Shown piece by piece: positions 8,961 to 18,264 of a DNA stretch of 64,000 bases. This DNA comes from DATAGF01 sp963813355 (GTDB lineage Bacteria > Actinomycetota > Thermoleophilia > Miltoncostaeales > Miltoncostaeaceae). Position numbers and translations under genes: made by a program. The stretch's first letter is position 1, and the number at the start of each line of letters is the position of its first letter. The notes under the pieces were generated by a model. The model searched no databases, was not told the origin of the DNA, and was given only the letters and a program-made list of their open reading frames with translations. The stretch lies in contig CAWEYS010000010.1 of NCBI GenBank assembly GCA_963813355.1, positions 27,402 to 91,401 on the forward strand. Reading direction: 5' to 3'.

Positions 8961-9847
8961 GCCGCCGGCTCCCCGACGGCGGGCGGAGCGCCCGCGCGGG
9001 CGATGTCGCGGTGGGAGACGCTCACGTCGAAGCCGGCCGCGTAGCGGCGCGACAGCATCTCCGCGATCGTCACGCTGCGGTGGCGGCCGCCGGTGCAGCC
9101 GATCCCGATCACCACGCTGGTCTTGCCCTCCTCGGCGTAGGCCGGCAGCAGGAAGTCGAGCAGCGCCTCCAGCCGGGCCGTGAACTCGGCCATGCCGGGC
9201 GAGGCGCGGACGAAGTCGGCGACCTCCCGGTCGAGCCCCGTGAAGGGCCGCAGCTCCGGGACGTAGTGCGGGTTCTGGAGGAAGCGCACGTCCATCAGCA
9301 GGTCGACGTCGCGCGGGACGCCGTGCTTGTAGCCGAAGGAGACGAACTGCACGTGCAGCCGGGGCCGGCCGTCGGCGGAGATCAGCGTCTCGGCGACGCG
9401 GCGGCGCAGGTCCCAGATCGACAGGCCGGTGGTGTCGATGACGACGTCGGCGCGCTCGCGGACGTCCTCCAGCTCGGACCGCTCGCGCTCGATGCCGTCC
9501 GTGACCGTCCCGGCGGCCGACAGCGGGTGCGGCCGGCGGGTCTCGCGGAAGCGATCGATGAGGGTCTCGTCGGACGCCTCGAGGAAGACCACGCGCGGGC
9601 GCATCCCGGCCGCCTCCTCGACGCGCCCCAGCACCGGCTCGAGGTCCTTGAACCAGACGCCGCCCCTGACGTCGCAGACCACCGCCGCGCGCTCGACCCG
9701 GGAGCCCTCGAGCAGGAACAGGTCGGCCAGCGCGGGCAGGAGGCCGGGCGGCAGGTTGTCGACGCAGAACCAGCCGGCGTCCTCGAAGGCGCCCATCGCC
9801 TGGCTCTTCCCGGCGCCGCTCATGCCGGTGATGACCGTCAGCTCCAC
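8957..9847 (-). CDS. rapZ: RapZ/YvcJ-family nucleotide-binding protein
   Basis: 296 residues. Starting at the GTG that overlaps the end of uvrC, it reads VELTVITGMSGAGKSQAMGAF, a P-loop (GMSGAGKS) near the N-terminus, then DNLPPGLLPAL, FLEASDETLIDRFRETRRPHPL, and a C-terminal domain with VQFVSFGYKHGVP, DVRFLQNPHY and IGIGCTGGRHRSV, all RapZ hallmarks. In enterobacteria RapZ controls glmS through small RNAs; in Gram-positive bacteria the homologue binds nucleotides and its role is less clear. It sits between uvrC and yvcK as in many actinobacteria. Confidence 0.94.
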   Translation of the reverse strand: MELTVITGMSGAGKSQAMGAFEDAGWFCVDNLPPGLLPALADLFLLEGSRVERAAVVCDVRGGVWFKDLEPVLGRVEEAAGMRPRVVFLEASDETLIDRFRETRRPHPLSAAGTVTDGIERERSELEDVRERADVVIDTTGLSIWDLRRRVAETLISADGRPRLHVQFVSFGYKHGVPRDVDLLMDVRFLQNPHYVPELRPFTGLDREVADFVRASPGMAEFTARLEALLDFLLPAYAEEGKTSVVIGIGCTGGRHRSVTIAEMLSRRYAAGFDVSVSHRDIARAGAPPAVGEPAA

Positions 9848-11784
9848 GCGCCCTCGCGCTCGCGCTCGGCGATCCCCGCGTCCTCGCTGGGCGCGGCGGT
9901 CTTGTGGAGGCGGTCGTAGACCTCCCGCGCCACCTTGGCGGGCACGCCGGGGACGGCCGCGAGCTCGTCCCGGGTGGCGGCCAGGAACCGCTCGGTCGAC
10001 CCGAAGTGGCGGAGCAGCGCGGCCTTGCGTGCGGGCCCGACGCCGGGGAGCGCGTCGAGGACGCTCTCGGTCATGCCGCGCCCGCGCCGCCCCCGGTGGT
10101 GGCGCAGCGCGAAGCGGTGGGCCTCGTCGCGGACGTGCTGCAGCACGCGCAGCGCCGCCGAGCCCTCGGGCAGCAGGAGCGGGTCGGGGATGCCCGGGCG
10201 GTAGACCTCCTCGAGGCGCTTGGCGAGGCTCACGACCGGCACGTCCTCGACCCCCGCGTCGCGCATGCCGGCCAGCGCCGCCGAGAGCTGGCCCTTGCCG
10301 CCGTCGATGACCACCAGGCCGGGGCGGGCCGCGAACGAGGCGTCCTCCTCGCCCTCCTCCGCCAGCCGGGAGAAGCGCCTGCCCACCGCCTCGCGGATGC
10401 GCGCGAAGTCGTCGCTGCCGGCCTCGTCGCGCATGGTGAAGGTGCGGTAGTGGGCCTTGGCCGGCGCGCCCCCCTCGAACACGACCATCGAGGCGACCGC
10501 GTAGGTCTCGCCGAGGTTCGAGATGTCGTAGGCCTCGATGCGCGCCGGCGGGGCGGGCAGGTCGAGCTTGGCCTGCAGGTCGGCGAGCGCCTCGCGGCGG
10601 CGGCCCCGCGCCTGCTCGTGGCGGCGGCGGTCCTGGTCGAGGGCGAAGCGGGCGTTGCGCTCCGCCAGCTCGGCGAGCTTGCGCTTGTCGCCCCGCGCCG
10701 CCGCGCGGACCTCGACGCGCTGACCGCGCCGGTCGGCCAGCAGCGCCCCGAGCGCCGCCGCCGCGCCACTCTCGCGCGCGAGCACGACCAGCGGCGGGAT
10801 CGCCAGGGCCAGCGAGTAGAACTCGTACGCGAACTGCACCAGGACCGTGTCCTCGTCCTCCGCCCCGGCGGCGTCGAGGAAGAACGACTGGCGGTCCTGC
10901 AGCACCCCGTCGCGCACCTGGAGCACCTGGACGTTGGCGGAGTCGCCCTCGAGCGCCACGCCGAGCACGTCGGCGGTCCCCACCGAGTCGGCGTGGGCGA
11001 ACTGGCGCTCCATCAGGTGGCGCACCGCCGAGAGGCGGTTGCGGATGACCGCCGCCCGCTCGAACTCCTGCTCCCGCGCCGCCGCCCGCATCTCGGCCTC
11101 GAGCTCCTGCTCGAGCCCCCGGTAGCGGCCCGACAGGAAGTCGATGATCTGGTCGATCAGCGCGCGGTAGTCCTCCTTGGAGATGTAGCCGACGCACGGC
11201 GCCAGGCAGCGCTTGATGTGGTAGTCGAGGCACGGGATGCCGGACGGCCGGCCCGGCTCAGGTCCCTCGCAGGGACGGCTCGGGAAGATCCGCCCGATCA
11301 GGCTGAGCGTGTCGCGCACCTTGTACGCGTTCGAGAAGGGCCCGAAGTAGAGCCGGTCGCGGCGGTGGCGCTCGCGCGTGAAGTAGACGCGCGGGTACTC
11401 CTCGTCGAGGCTGATCGCGATGTAGGGATAGCTCTTGTCGTCGCGCAGCCGCACGTTGAAGGGCGGGCGGTGGAGCTTGACCAGGTTGGCCTCGAGGATC
11501 AGCGCCTCGCTCTCGGACGAGGTGACGAAGACCTCGACGCGGGCGATCCGCTCGACCATGTCGGCGATCTTCGGGTGGAGCCCGGAGCGCGCCCGCATCG
11601 CGGCGGCGGCGGGGACGTCCTCCTCCGGCCTCAGGGGGGCCTGGAAGTAGGACAGCACCCGGCGGCGCAGCGACTTGGCCTTCCCCACGTAGAGCACGCG
11701 GTCGGCGGCGTCGCGGTAGGTGTAGACGCCCGGGCCCATCGGGATACCCGCGAGCTGCTCGCGGAGGGTGGTGGCGTCCGGCAC
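9838..11784 (-). CDS. uvrC: Excinuclease ABC subunit C
   Basis: Makes both incisions in nucleotide excision repair. 648 residues. Seen in order: N-terminal GIY-YIG nuclease (GPGVYTYRDAADRVLYVGKA), the Cys-containing FPSRPCEGPEPGRPSGIPCL region, the UvrB-binding UVR motif around RGLEQELEAEMRAAAREQEF, the RNase H-like C-terminal nuclease (RIEAYDISNLGETYAVASMV, VVIDGGKGQL), and a terminal helix-hairpin-helix pair (LDALPGVGPARKAALL). It is first in the uvrC-rapZ-yvcK operon and overlaps rapZ by ten bases. Confidence 0.97.
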   Translation of the reverse strand: MPDATTLREQLAGIPMGPGVYTYRDAADRVLYVGKAKSLRRRVLSYFQAPLRPEEDVPAAAAMRARSGLHPKIADMVERIARVEVFVTSSESEALILEANLVKLHRPPFNVRLRDDKSYPYIAISLDEEYPRVYFTRERHRRDRLYFGPFSNAYKVRDTLSLIGRIFPSRPCEGPEPGRPSGIPCLDYHIKRCLAPCVGYISKEDYRALIDQIIDFLSGRYRGLEQELEAEMRAAAREQEFERAAVIRNRLSAVRHLMERQFAHADSVGTADVLGVALEGDSANVQVLQVRDGVLQDRQSFFLDAAGAEDEDTVLVQFAYEFYSLALAIPPLVVLARESGAAAALGALLADRRGQRVEVRAAARGDKRKLAELAERNARFALDQDRRRHEQARGRRREALADLQAKLDLPAPPARIEAYDISNLGETYAVASMVVFEGGAPAKAHYRTFTMRDEAGSDDFARIREAVGRRFSRLAEEGEEDASFAARPGLVVIDGGKGQLSAALAGMRDAGVEDVPVVSLAKRLEEVYRPGIPDPLLLPEGSAALRVLQHVRDEAHRFALRHHRGRRGRGMTESVLDALPGVGPARKAALLRHFGSTERFLAATRDELAAVPGVPAKVAREVYDRLHKTAAPSEDAGIAEREREGAWS

Positions 11785-11833
11785 GGTCCTTCCGAGTATA
11801 GGAGCGCCGGTAAGGGCGCCGACCGCGTCCCGC

Positions 11834-12251
11834 TCAGTCGAGGAGCGGCAGCTCGAAGGCGGGCGCGTGGCCGGGCCGCACGACCGAGAAGTGGCGGCGG
11901 TCGGTGGTGGCGATCGCCGTCACGCCGAGCCGCTCGGCCGCCGCGACCACCGTGGCGTCGACCGTGCCCAGGGGCAGGTCGGCGTAACGGGCCACCAGCT
12001 CTCCGATCCGTACCCACTCGTCCGAGCGGCACGTGATCGACCGTCAGTCGCTGCCGGCGAGGTCGGCGAGGAGAAGCGCCTCGACCCGGGGCCGCCAGCG
12101 CTCGCCGATGAGGAAGGCGGTCTCCGCGACCACCAGCGTCGGGACGAGCAGATCGCCGGCGAAGCGTCCGCAGCAGAGCGCGAGGGCCCGGTCGGTGGAA
12201 CTCATCGGCCTCATCGACGAGCGCGAACAGCGCTCTCGTGTTGACGATCAG
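11834..12251 (-). pseudogene. VapC-like PIN-domain toxin, broken by several frameshifts
   Basis: The locus directly follows the VapB-like antitoxin. The first segment, LIVNTRALFALVDEADEFHR, matches the PIN start but lacks an ATG (CTG at 12251) and has Asn where the first catalytic Asp of VDTSAL should be; that Asn codon lies in GTTGAC (12240-12245). Other frames carry VVAETAFLIGERWRP, DLAGSD, then DEWVRIGELVARYADLPLGTVDATVVAAAERLG and ATTDRRHFSVV up to TGA at 11834. At least three one-base shifts (near 12190, 12043 and 12018) separate these pieces. Every PIN landmark is there but not in one frame, so this is either a decayed toxin or a badly sequenced intact one. Confidence 0.7.
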
Positions 12252-12484
12252 TTGTTCTCCCCGAAGCCCCAGTCGAGCCTGAGGAACTCGTCGACCCGCT
12301 GCGAGATGTCGGAGCGGCCGCTGTTCCCCGCGCCGGCCGAGCGGAACTCGCGGACCGGGCCGCCGCCGAGGTGGGCGGCGATCGCCTCGCGCGTGAGCTG
12401 CGAGACCGTCATGCCCCGCCGCGCGGCCTCGCGGCGGAGCCGCGCGTCCAGCTCGTCGGGCAGCTTGATCGTCGTGCGCTTCAT
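12248..12484 (-). CDS. Ribbon-helix-helix antitoxin (VapB-like)
   Basis: 78 residues: MKRTTIKLPDELDARLRREA followed by RRGMTVSQLTREAIAAHL, a standard ribbon-helix-helix (CopG/Arc) DNA-binding domain, then a Gly/Ser linker and an acidic/aromatic tail (RVDEFLRLDWGFGENN) of the kind that binds a PIN toxin. The stop overlaps the start of the vapC locus. It should repress its own promoter and neutralise the toxin. Confidence 0.85.
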   Translation of the reverse strand: MKRTTIKLPDELDARLRREAARRGMTVSQLTREAIAAHLGGGPVREFRSAGAGNSGRSDISQRVDEFLRLDWGFGENN

Positions 12485-12505
12485 GGTATGCCAGCATACA
12501 GACGA

Positions 12506-13820
12506 TCAGACGAAGCGGTCGCCCGCCCGCAGCAGGACGACGTCGCCCCCCGCTCCCGCGCCCAGGGCGCCGGCGCCTCCCGCGAGCGCGATGACGCGGG
12601 CGACGTAGGCCTGCGTCTCGCGGTACGGAGGCACGCCGCCGTAGCGGCGCACCGCCCCCGGCCCGGCGTTGTAGGCCGCCAGCGCCAGCGGCACCGAACC
12701 GAACGCCCGTAGGTGGCCGCCGAGCAGCCGCGCCGCCGCCGGGATCGCCTGGGACGGGTCGAAGGGGTCGCGCACCCCGAGGCCCCGGGCCGTGGCCGGC
12801 ATGAGCTGGGCGATCCCCTGGGCGCCGGCCGGGCTCACGGCGCGCGGGTCGAAGCCGGACTCGGACCGCAGCAGTGCCGCCAGGAGGGCGGGCGCGACCC
12901 CGTTCGCCACCGCCGCCGCGGCGACCAATCGAGCGAAAGCCGTTCGGAACCCAGTCCGGGACCTCGCCCGCCGAGGGCCGGCCGCCGGAAGAGCGGCCGA
13001 GCCCGAGAAGGGCGTTTGAGGGGCCGCAGCCGGGGAGGTACCCCCAGTGCCAGGGCTCCCAGGAGTAGCGCTGCACGAAGCCGAAGCGGGAGCCGTTGCG
13101 CGACAGCCACGCGTAGGCGCCGCCCCCACCGTTGTGCATGTTCAGGTCGAGCTCGGTGGCGTCGCGGTGGCGGCTGCGGCCGGGGGGCGCGACCCACTTG
13201 GGGTCGGGGTGGCGCGCGAAGAGCACCGCCTGCTCGGCGTCGCTGCGGAACCCGCTCACCACCACCAGGTCGACGCCCTCCGCGCCCGCCGCCGCGTCCA
13301 TGAGGTCGAAGGCCGCGCCGACCGCAGGACACATGGGCTTGCCGTCGCGGTAGACGAGCGGGCCCGAGTAGCCGCCGCCCGTGGCCCACCCGGTGCGCCC
13401 GTCACCGGCGACCGCCGACACCACCAGGCCCGCCCGGGCGATCGCCCGCACCCGGGCGTCCCGCGGGCCGGGGACGCTCACGGTGACTTCGACCGCCGTG
13501 GGCGGCCAGGAGCCGCCCGGCAGCGCCAGGCCCTCGACGCGGGCGCCCGCCGGGCGGGCCGCCGCGTCGGCGACCGCGGCCAGGCGCCGCCGCCACGACG
13601 CCGCCGCCGCGGGCCCCGCCAGCGCGACCTCGCCGAGCCGGCCCCGCAGCTCGCGCGCAGCCGAGACCGCCCCGAGGTCGGCCGCGGTCTGGGCCCGCGC
13701 CGAGGCGAGCTGGACGCGGCCGAGCGCGAACAGCGCCACCGCGCCGAGGAGGAGCAGGAGCGCCAACGCCAGCGCGAGCGGCAGCGCCTGGCCGCGCTCG
13801 CGCGCCTCGGGACGCCTCAC
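12506..13820 (-). CDS. TadE/TadG-like anchor + VanY carboxypeptidase + SLT transglycosylase fusion (frameshifted)
   Basis: Starting at the GTG (13820) that overlaps the preceding TadE-like gene, the protein has RGQALPLALALALLLLLGAV (a TadG/TadE-type N-terminal helix), an extracytoplasmic linker, then a VanY D,D-carboxypeptidase domain with SGFRSDAEQAVLFARHPD, the zinc motif SRHRDATELDLNM and EPWHWGY. Near 12945 the frame shifts by one base; the other frame continues with a lytic transglycosylase domain (AALLRSESGFDPRAVSPAGA, then GIAQLMPATARGLGV and LALAAYNAGPGAVRRYGG) to the TGA at 12506. The intact product would be about 437 residues with two peptidoglycan-cleaving domains. It may open the wall for the pilus-like proteins encoded just upstream. 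Confidence 0.75.
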
Positions 13821-14053
13821 GGCACCCGGACGGCGGCGCGCGCGCGCAGGCGCAGGCCCTCGACCCCCGGCAGCAGTGTCGGCACGCTCTCGGTGACCGA
13901 CACGAGCACCGTGCGCCCCGACGAGCCGACGGCGCGCAGCGCCTCGGCCCGCACGCGCTGCTCGGCCCGGAATCCGGCCGCGAGCACCCCGACGAGCTGC
14001 CACCCGAGCAGGCCGACCAGGACGAGCATCGGGATCGCGACCAGCAGCTCCAC
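13817..14053 (-). CDS. TadE-like pseudopilin/pilus-assembly protein
   Basis: The hydrophobic helix ELLVAIPMLVLVGLLGWQLV at the N-terminus and an extracytoplasmic tail match TadE-like proteins. The usual GQAAVEL motif lies just upstream of the GTG at 14053 in the same frame but without a start codon, so the true N-terminus may be hidden by a small sequencing error after the previous gene. The stop overlaps the start of the VanY/SLT fusion gene (GTGA), implying coupling. Confidence 0.65.
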   Translation of the reverse strand: MELLVAIPMLVLVGLLGWQLVGVLAAGFRAEQRVRAEALRAVGSSGRTVLVSVTESVPTLLPGVEGLRLRARAAVRVP

Positions 14054-14085
14054 CGCTGCCTGGCCGCCGTGAGCGCGGCTCGGTC

Positions 14086-14421
14086 TTACGGCTCGGCCCT
14101 CGCGGTGACCGCGCCCAGCTGCGGGAGGAGCGGCGCCACCCGGGGCACCGTCACCCGCACGCGCACCGCGCCCGCGGCATCGGAGTCGACGCGCGCGTCC
14201 CGGGCGTAGCGCGCCGGCAGGACGGCCAGCGCGGCCGCGCGCGCGGGGGCCCCGACCTCCTGGGCCCGCGCGGCCGCGCGCGCCGCCCCGCTCGCCACGG
14301 TCCAGGCGTACGCCGCCGCGGCGAGCTGCCAGCCCAGCAGCGCGACGAGGATCAGCGCCGGGAGGAGGGCGATCAGCTCGAGGGCGGCCTGTCCTGCCTG
14401 GGCGCGTCGACGGCGGGGCAT
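14086..14421 (-). CDS. TadE-family protein
   Basis: 111 residues. RRRRAQAGQAALELIALLPA followed by LILVALLGWQLAAAAYAW is the typical short basic leader, GQAALE motif and single membrane helix of TadE pseudopilin-like proteins. The rest is an extracytoplasmic Ala/Arg/Val-rich domain. It is first of three genes (TadE-like, TadE-like, VanY/SLT) read on the minus strand. No tad ATPase or prepilin peptidase gene is in the window. Confidence 0.75.
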   Translation of the reverse strand: MPRRRRAQAGQAALELIALLPALILVALLGWQLAAAAYAWTVASGAARAAARAQEVGAPARAAALAVLPARYARDARVDSDAAGAVRVRVTVPRVAPLLPQLGAVTARAEP

Positions 14422-14508
14422 GGGCCCACGCTAGGAGGGCCCGTGTGACGGATCAGCGCGCGATCGTGCCGCTCGTGCGCCGGCCCGGTGACGGCACGGC
14501 GCGCGCGA

Positions 14509-14823
14509 TCAGGCCAGGTGCGGCTGCAGCTCCCCCCTCAGGTCGTCCGGCCCCAGCGGCTCGCCGTCGTTCAGCCGCGCGAGGGCGGAGGAGATGATCG
14601 CCCGGCCCTCCTTGCGCGACGACTCGGCGAGGAAGCCCGACAGGAAGCTCTCGCCGGCGAGGCAGCGGTTGAGCTCGGTGTCCCGGTTGTGGTCGTTGAG
14701 CTCGGTGAAGTAGACGACCCGGTAGCGGCGGTCGTAGCCGCCCTCGCGGTAGACCTCGAACATGATCTTGGCCGCGGCGCGGGCGGCCTCATCCACCGGC
14801 GCCAACCGCCACCTCCTCGCCAC
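14509..14823 (-). CDS. Conserved-looking small protein downstream of the activase
   Basis: 104 residues, soluble, no recognised domain: KIMFEVYREGGYDRRYRVVY, FTELNDHNRDTELNRCLAGE, SRKEGRAIISSALARLNDGE. Its ATG at 14823 lies inside the end of the activase gene (35-base overlap); an internal ATG near 14763 (MFEVYREGG) is an alternative without overlap. Tight coupling suggests it serves the activase/dehydratase pair, but no function can be read from the sequence. Confidence 0.6.
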   Translation of the reverse strand: MARRWRLAPVDEAARAAAKIMFEVYREGGYDRRYRVVYFTELNDHNRDTELNRCLAGESFLSGFLAESSRKEGRAIISSALARLNDGEPLGPDDLRGELQPHLA

Positions 14824-17800
14824 GCCCGGCCTCGTCGCGCAGCCGGCGCTCGAACTCCGCCATGCGCTCGTCCAGCTCGCGCCGCTTGTCCGTCTCGCGC
14901 ACCATGTCCTCGCGGTAGCGCTGCAGGAAGTATCCGATCGTCTCGACGCGGATCTTGATCGAGCCCGTCGGCTTGTTCTCGTCGATGTCCTTGAAGCAGA
15001 AGTAGGGCGTGCCCGACGACTGCACGACCTCCTCGACGGTCGCGTAGATCGGGGCGTCGTGCCCGCACTTGAACGACGAGAGCTCGAGCGCGACGAGGTT
15101 GGGGTGGCGGGCCGTGTACTTGGCCGCCCACACCTTGCGGCTCGTGTTCTCGGAGTAGGAGTTCTTCCAGACGTCGGAGATGTCCATCGGCTCGGAGATG
15201 CGCCCGGCGTCGACGTCCTCGCCGAAGAGCCGCCAGACGATGTCGTCGTCGATCGGCAGGCTGTCCTGCGTGAAGGCCGGGTAGCCGATCTTCTGGAACT
15301 CGTCGAGGATCTCGTGGCAGATGCCCGGATCGTTGTGGTACGGCCGGCCCAGCACCACCACCCCGAGCCGGTCCTCGCGCTCGAGCTCCTCCAGCGTCTC
15401 GCGGGCCGCCGCGCGCAGGTCGCGCTCGAAGCCCTCGAGCGCCGCGTAGCCGGCGTCGATCGCCCGCCGGTGCTCCTCGCGCGTGAGCCCGAGGACGCCC
15501 TGCCAGTCCTCCCACATCTGCTTCTCGAGCAGCCGCGGCTGGTCGATGTTCACGAACGTGTCGAGGTAGCGCACCCCCATCTCGGTGAAGAGGTTGCTCT
15601 CCTTCGTGAACGCCGCCTTGACCGCCTCGGGCGTGGCCGTGACGGTGGGGCAGGCCCGGCAGCCCTGGGTCTTCGCGAGCGGCGAGTGCAGGGCGTCGAC
15701 CATCGGGAAGAAGATGACGTCGAGCGGCTTCTTCGCGTGGGCCTTGTAGAGCAGGTCGTGCACGTGCGGGATGCCCACCTTCGAGGGGAAGCAGGGGTCG
15801 ATGGCGCCCCGCTTGGCGCCCGCCTTGTAGAGCTCCTCGGAGGTGAAGCCCGAGTAGACGAGGTTCTGCGGCGGGATCCCGAGGCTCTCGAAGTAGGCCG
15901 AGAACAGCGGGTTGACCGAGTACTGGTTCAGCACCCGCGGGATGCCGATGCGGAGCTCCTCCCGCTTCGCCAGCGCCTCGTTGCGGGCCTTCTGCGCCTT
16001 CGTGATCGCCCGCTTGGCCGGCGGGTCCGCGACGTTGGGCGGGCTCATGCTGCGCCAGACGGCCTCGGCGGCGATCTGGAGGAAGTTGGGGTAGGCCTCC
16101 TTGTTGGAGTCCATCCCCTTCTTGATCACCCGCATCGCGTCGACGTCCTCGACGAGGCCGCGCTCGCACGAGTTGCCGACGATCAGGCGCCGCACGCCCG
16201 GCTTGAGCGGGATCTTCGACGGCCGCTCGGAGTCGTCGATCGCCGAGCCCTCGACGGTCACGTCGATGAAGGTGCGCAGGCACTTGTTCTTGCAGAAGTA
16301 GCAGCGCGTGTCCTCGTTGCGGTGGGTGATGAAGGAGATGTCGCGCACGCCGTCCATGCCGATGAACTGCGTCTCGCGCCCGTTCTCCCAGAGGCGTACC
16401 GCCTCGATGGCGGCTCCGATCGCGCCCGACTCGCCGCAGTGCTCGTGCACGCGGACGAGCGCCGTGGCGTCCTTGCCGGCGAAGCGCGACTCGATGAAGT
16501 CGACCTGCGACTTCACCGCCGCGAGGTTGTGCTGGGTGCCGCCCTGCAGCACGAAGTTGGTGCCCAGCGACGCCAGGTTGGGGATCTGCGAGACGTAGAG
16601 CCAGATGTTCTTCGGCAGCACCGCCGCCAGCCCGGCCATGATCTCCTGCGGCTGCCAGCCCTGGCGCTGGAAGTCGACGATGTCGGACTGCATGAACACG
16701 GCGCAGCCGTAGCCGAAGATCGGCATCGTCTCGGCGGAGAACGCGATGTCCGCGTACTCCTTGACCGAGAAGCCGAAGCCCTCGGCGGTGGACTGCAGGA
16801 AGTAGCCGTTGCCGGCCGAGCACTGCGTGTTGAGCTTGAAGTCCTTGACCTGGCGGTTCTTGAGGATGATGAGCTTGATGTCCTGGCCGCCGACGTCGCA
16901 GATCACGTCCGTCTCGGGGTAGAAGCGCAGCGCCGACTCGGTGTGGGCGACCGTCTCCACGAGCGCCACGTCCGCGGCCAGGGTGTCCTTCAGGATGTCC
17001 TTGGCGTAGCCGGTGGTGCCGATCCCCATGACCTTCAGCGTGGCGCCATGGTCGAGCACCTTCTGCTCGAGGTCGGAGAGCACCTCCTGGGTGTCGACGA
17101 TCGGGTTGCCCTTGGAGAGCATGTAGCTCTTGACGAGGACGTTGCGGTCGCTGTCCATGAGCACGGCCTTGGTGGAGGTCGAGCCGCCGTCCAGGCCGAC
17201 GAACGCCTCGACCACCTCGCCGGGGGCGAACGTCGCCTCGACGAACTGCGGCATGCGGTAGCGCTCCTTGAAGGCCGCGAGCTCGTCCGCGTCCTCCGCC
17301 AGGCCCTTGCCGCCCGCGGCCTGCTTCTCCTCGAGGCGGCCCACGTCGATATAGCGGCGCAGGTTCTCGGTGCCGCGGTAGGTGCCGACGCCCTCCTCCT
17401 CGGAGAGGCCGAACTGCACGGCCCCGAGCGCGGCGAAGTACTGCGCGCTGTCGGGGACGCGGATGAGCTCCTTCGGGTCGACGCCCTCGGGCAGCTCGGT
17501 CTTGCGCTCCTTCCAGATCAGCGGGATGGCGTGCTGCCAGGCCTCGAGCATCCCGCGGATGAACGTGTTCGGGCCGCCCAGCAGCAGGACGTGCGGGCGC
17601 AGGGTGTTGCCGCGCGTCAGCACGGAGATGTTCTGGCCGACGATGGCGTCGAAGAGCGACGCCATGAGCTGGTCCGGCGGCACCCCCATCTTCTGGAGCG
17701 AGTTGATGTCGGTCTCGGCGAAGACGCCGCACTTGCCCGCCACCGGGTGCAGCTTGATGCCGTCGTAGCCCATGTCGCAGAGCTGGTCGGCGGGGATCAT

Positions 17801-18262
17801 CAGCTTGGCGTTGATCTTGTCGATCACCGCGCCGGTGCCGCCGGCGCACTTGTCGTTCATCGACGGGACCTTGGTCTTCTTGCCGGTCTCGGGGTCCTCC
17901 TTGAAGATGATGATCTTCGCGTCCTGGCCCCCGAGCTCCACGACCGAGCCGGCCTCGGGGTAGAGCTTCTCGACGGCCAGCGAGACGGCGTTGACCTCCT
18001 GCACGAACTTGGCGCCGATGCGCGGCGCGAGGCCGCTGGCGCCCGAGCCGGTGATGAAGATGCGGAAGCGGTCCTTCGGCAGCGGAAGGTCGGTCTCGAT
18101 GCGGGTCAGGAGCTCGAGGCACTTCTCCGGCTGCTTGGTGTCGTGGCGCTGGTAGTCCTGCCAGAGGACCTCGTCGGCGACCGGGTCGACGACCACCGCC
18201 TTGACCGTCGTCGAGCCGACGTCCAGGCCGATGTAGAGCCGCTCGTGGTCGAGCACGCCCAT
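14789..18262 (-). CDS. BadF/HgdC-type acyl-CoA dehydratase activase with DUF2229 domain
   Basis: 1157 residues. Two ASKHA ATPase units in tandem: IGLDVGSTTVKAVVVD with MNDKCAGGTGAVIDK, and VGLDGGSTSTKAVLMDSD with NTQCSAGNGYFLQS. The Cys of each CxxG(T/N)G loop is the kind that holds the [4Fe-4S] cluster between subunits in HgdC. A Cys-rich linker (RCYFCKNKCLRTF) leads to a C-terminal DUF2229/HgdB-like domain (IGIPRVLNQYSVNPLFSAYF, CFPSKVGIPHVHDLL, GCRACPTVTATPEAV). The family uses ATP hydrolysis to drive an electron to very low potential for a dehydratase-like partner. It starts two bases after the partner gene. Confidence 0.88.
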   Translation of the reverse strand: MGVLDHERLYIGLDVGSTTVKAVVVDPVADEVLWQDYQRHDTKQPEKCLELLTRIETDLPLPKDRFRIFITGSGASGLAPRIGAKFVQEVNAVSLAVEKLYPEAGSVVELGGQDAKIIIFKEDPETGKKTKVPSMNDKCAGGTGAVIDKINAKLMIPADQLCDMGYDGIKLHPVAGKCGVFAETDINSLQKMGVPPDQLMASLFDAIVGQNISVLTRGNTLRPHVLLLGGPNTFIRGMLEAWQHAIPLIWKERKTELPEGVDPKELIRVPDSAQYFAALGAVQFGLSEEEGVGTYRGTENLRRYIDVGRLEEKQAAGGKGLAEDADELAAFKERYRMPQFVEATFAPGEVVEAFVGLDGGSTSTKAVLMDSDRNVLVKSYMLSKGNPIVDTQEVLSDLEQKVLDHGATLKVMGIGTTGYAKDILKDTLAADVALVETVAHTESALRFYPETDVICDVGGQDIKLIILKNRQVKDFKLNTQCSAGNGYFLQSTAEGFGFSVKEYADIAFSAETMPIFGYGCAVFMQSDIVDFQRQGWQPQEIMAGLAAVLPKNIWLYVSQIPNLASLGTNFVLQGGTQHNLAAVKSQVDFIESRFAGKDATALVRVHEHCGESGAIGAAIEAVRLWENGRETQFIGMDGVRDISFITHRNEDTRCYFCKNKCLRTFIDVTVEGSAIDDSERPSKIPLKPGVRRLIVGNSCERGLVEDVDAMRVIKKGMDSNKEAYPNFLQIAAEAVWRSMSPPNVADPPAKRAITKAQKARNEALAKREELRIGIPRVLNQYSVNPLFSAYFESLGIPPQNLVYSGFTSEELYKAGAKRGAIDPCFPSKVGIPHVHDLLYKAHAKKPLDVIFFPMVDALHSPLAKTQGCRACPTVTATPEAVKAAFTKESNLFTEMGVRYLDTFVNIDQPRLLEKQMWEDWQGVLGLTREEHRRAIDAGYAALEGFERDLRAAARETLEELEREDRLGVVVLGRPYHNDPGICHEILDEFQKIGYPAFTQDSLPIDDDIVWRLFGEDVDAGRISEPMDISDVWKNSYSENTSRKVWAAKYTARHPNLVALELSSFKCGHDAPIYATVEEVVQSSGTPYFCFKDIDENKPTGSIKIRVETIGYFLQRYREDMVRETDKRRELDERMAEFERRLRDEAGRGEEVAVGAGG

Positions 18263-18264
18263 GC

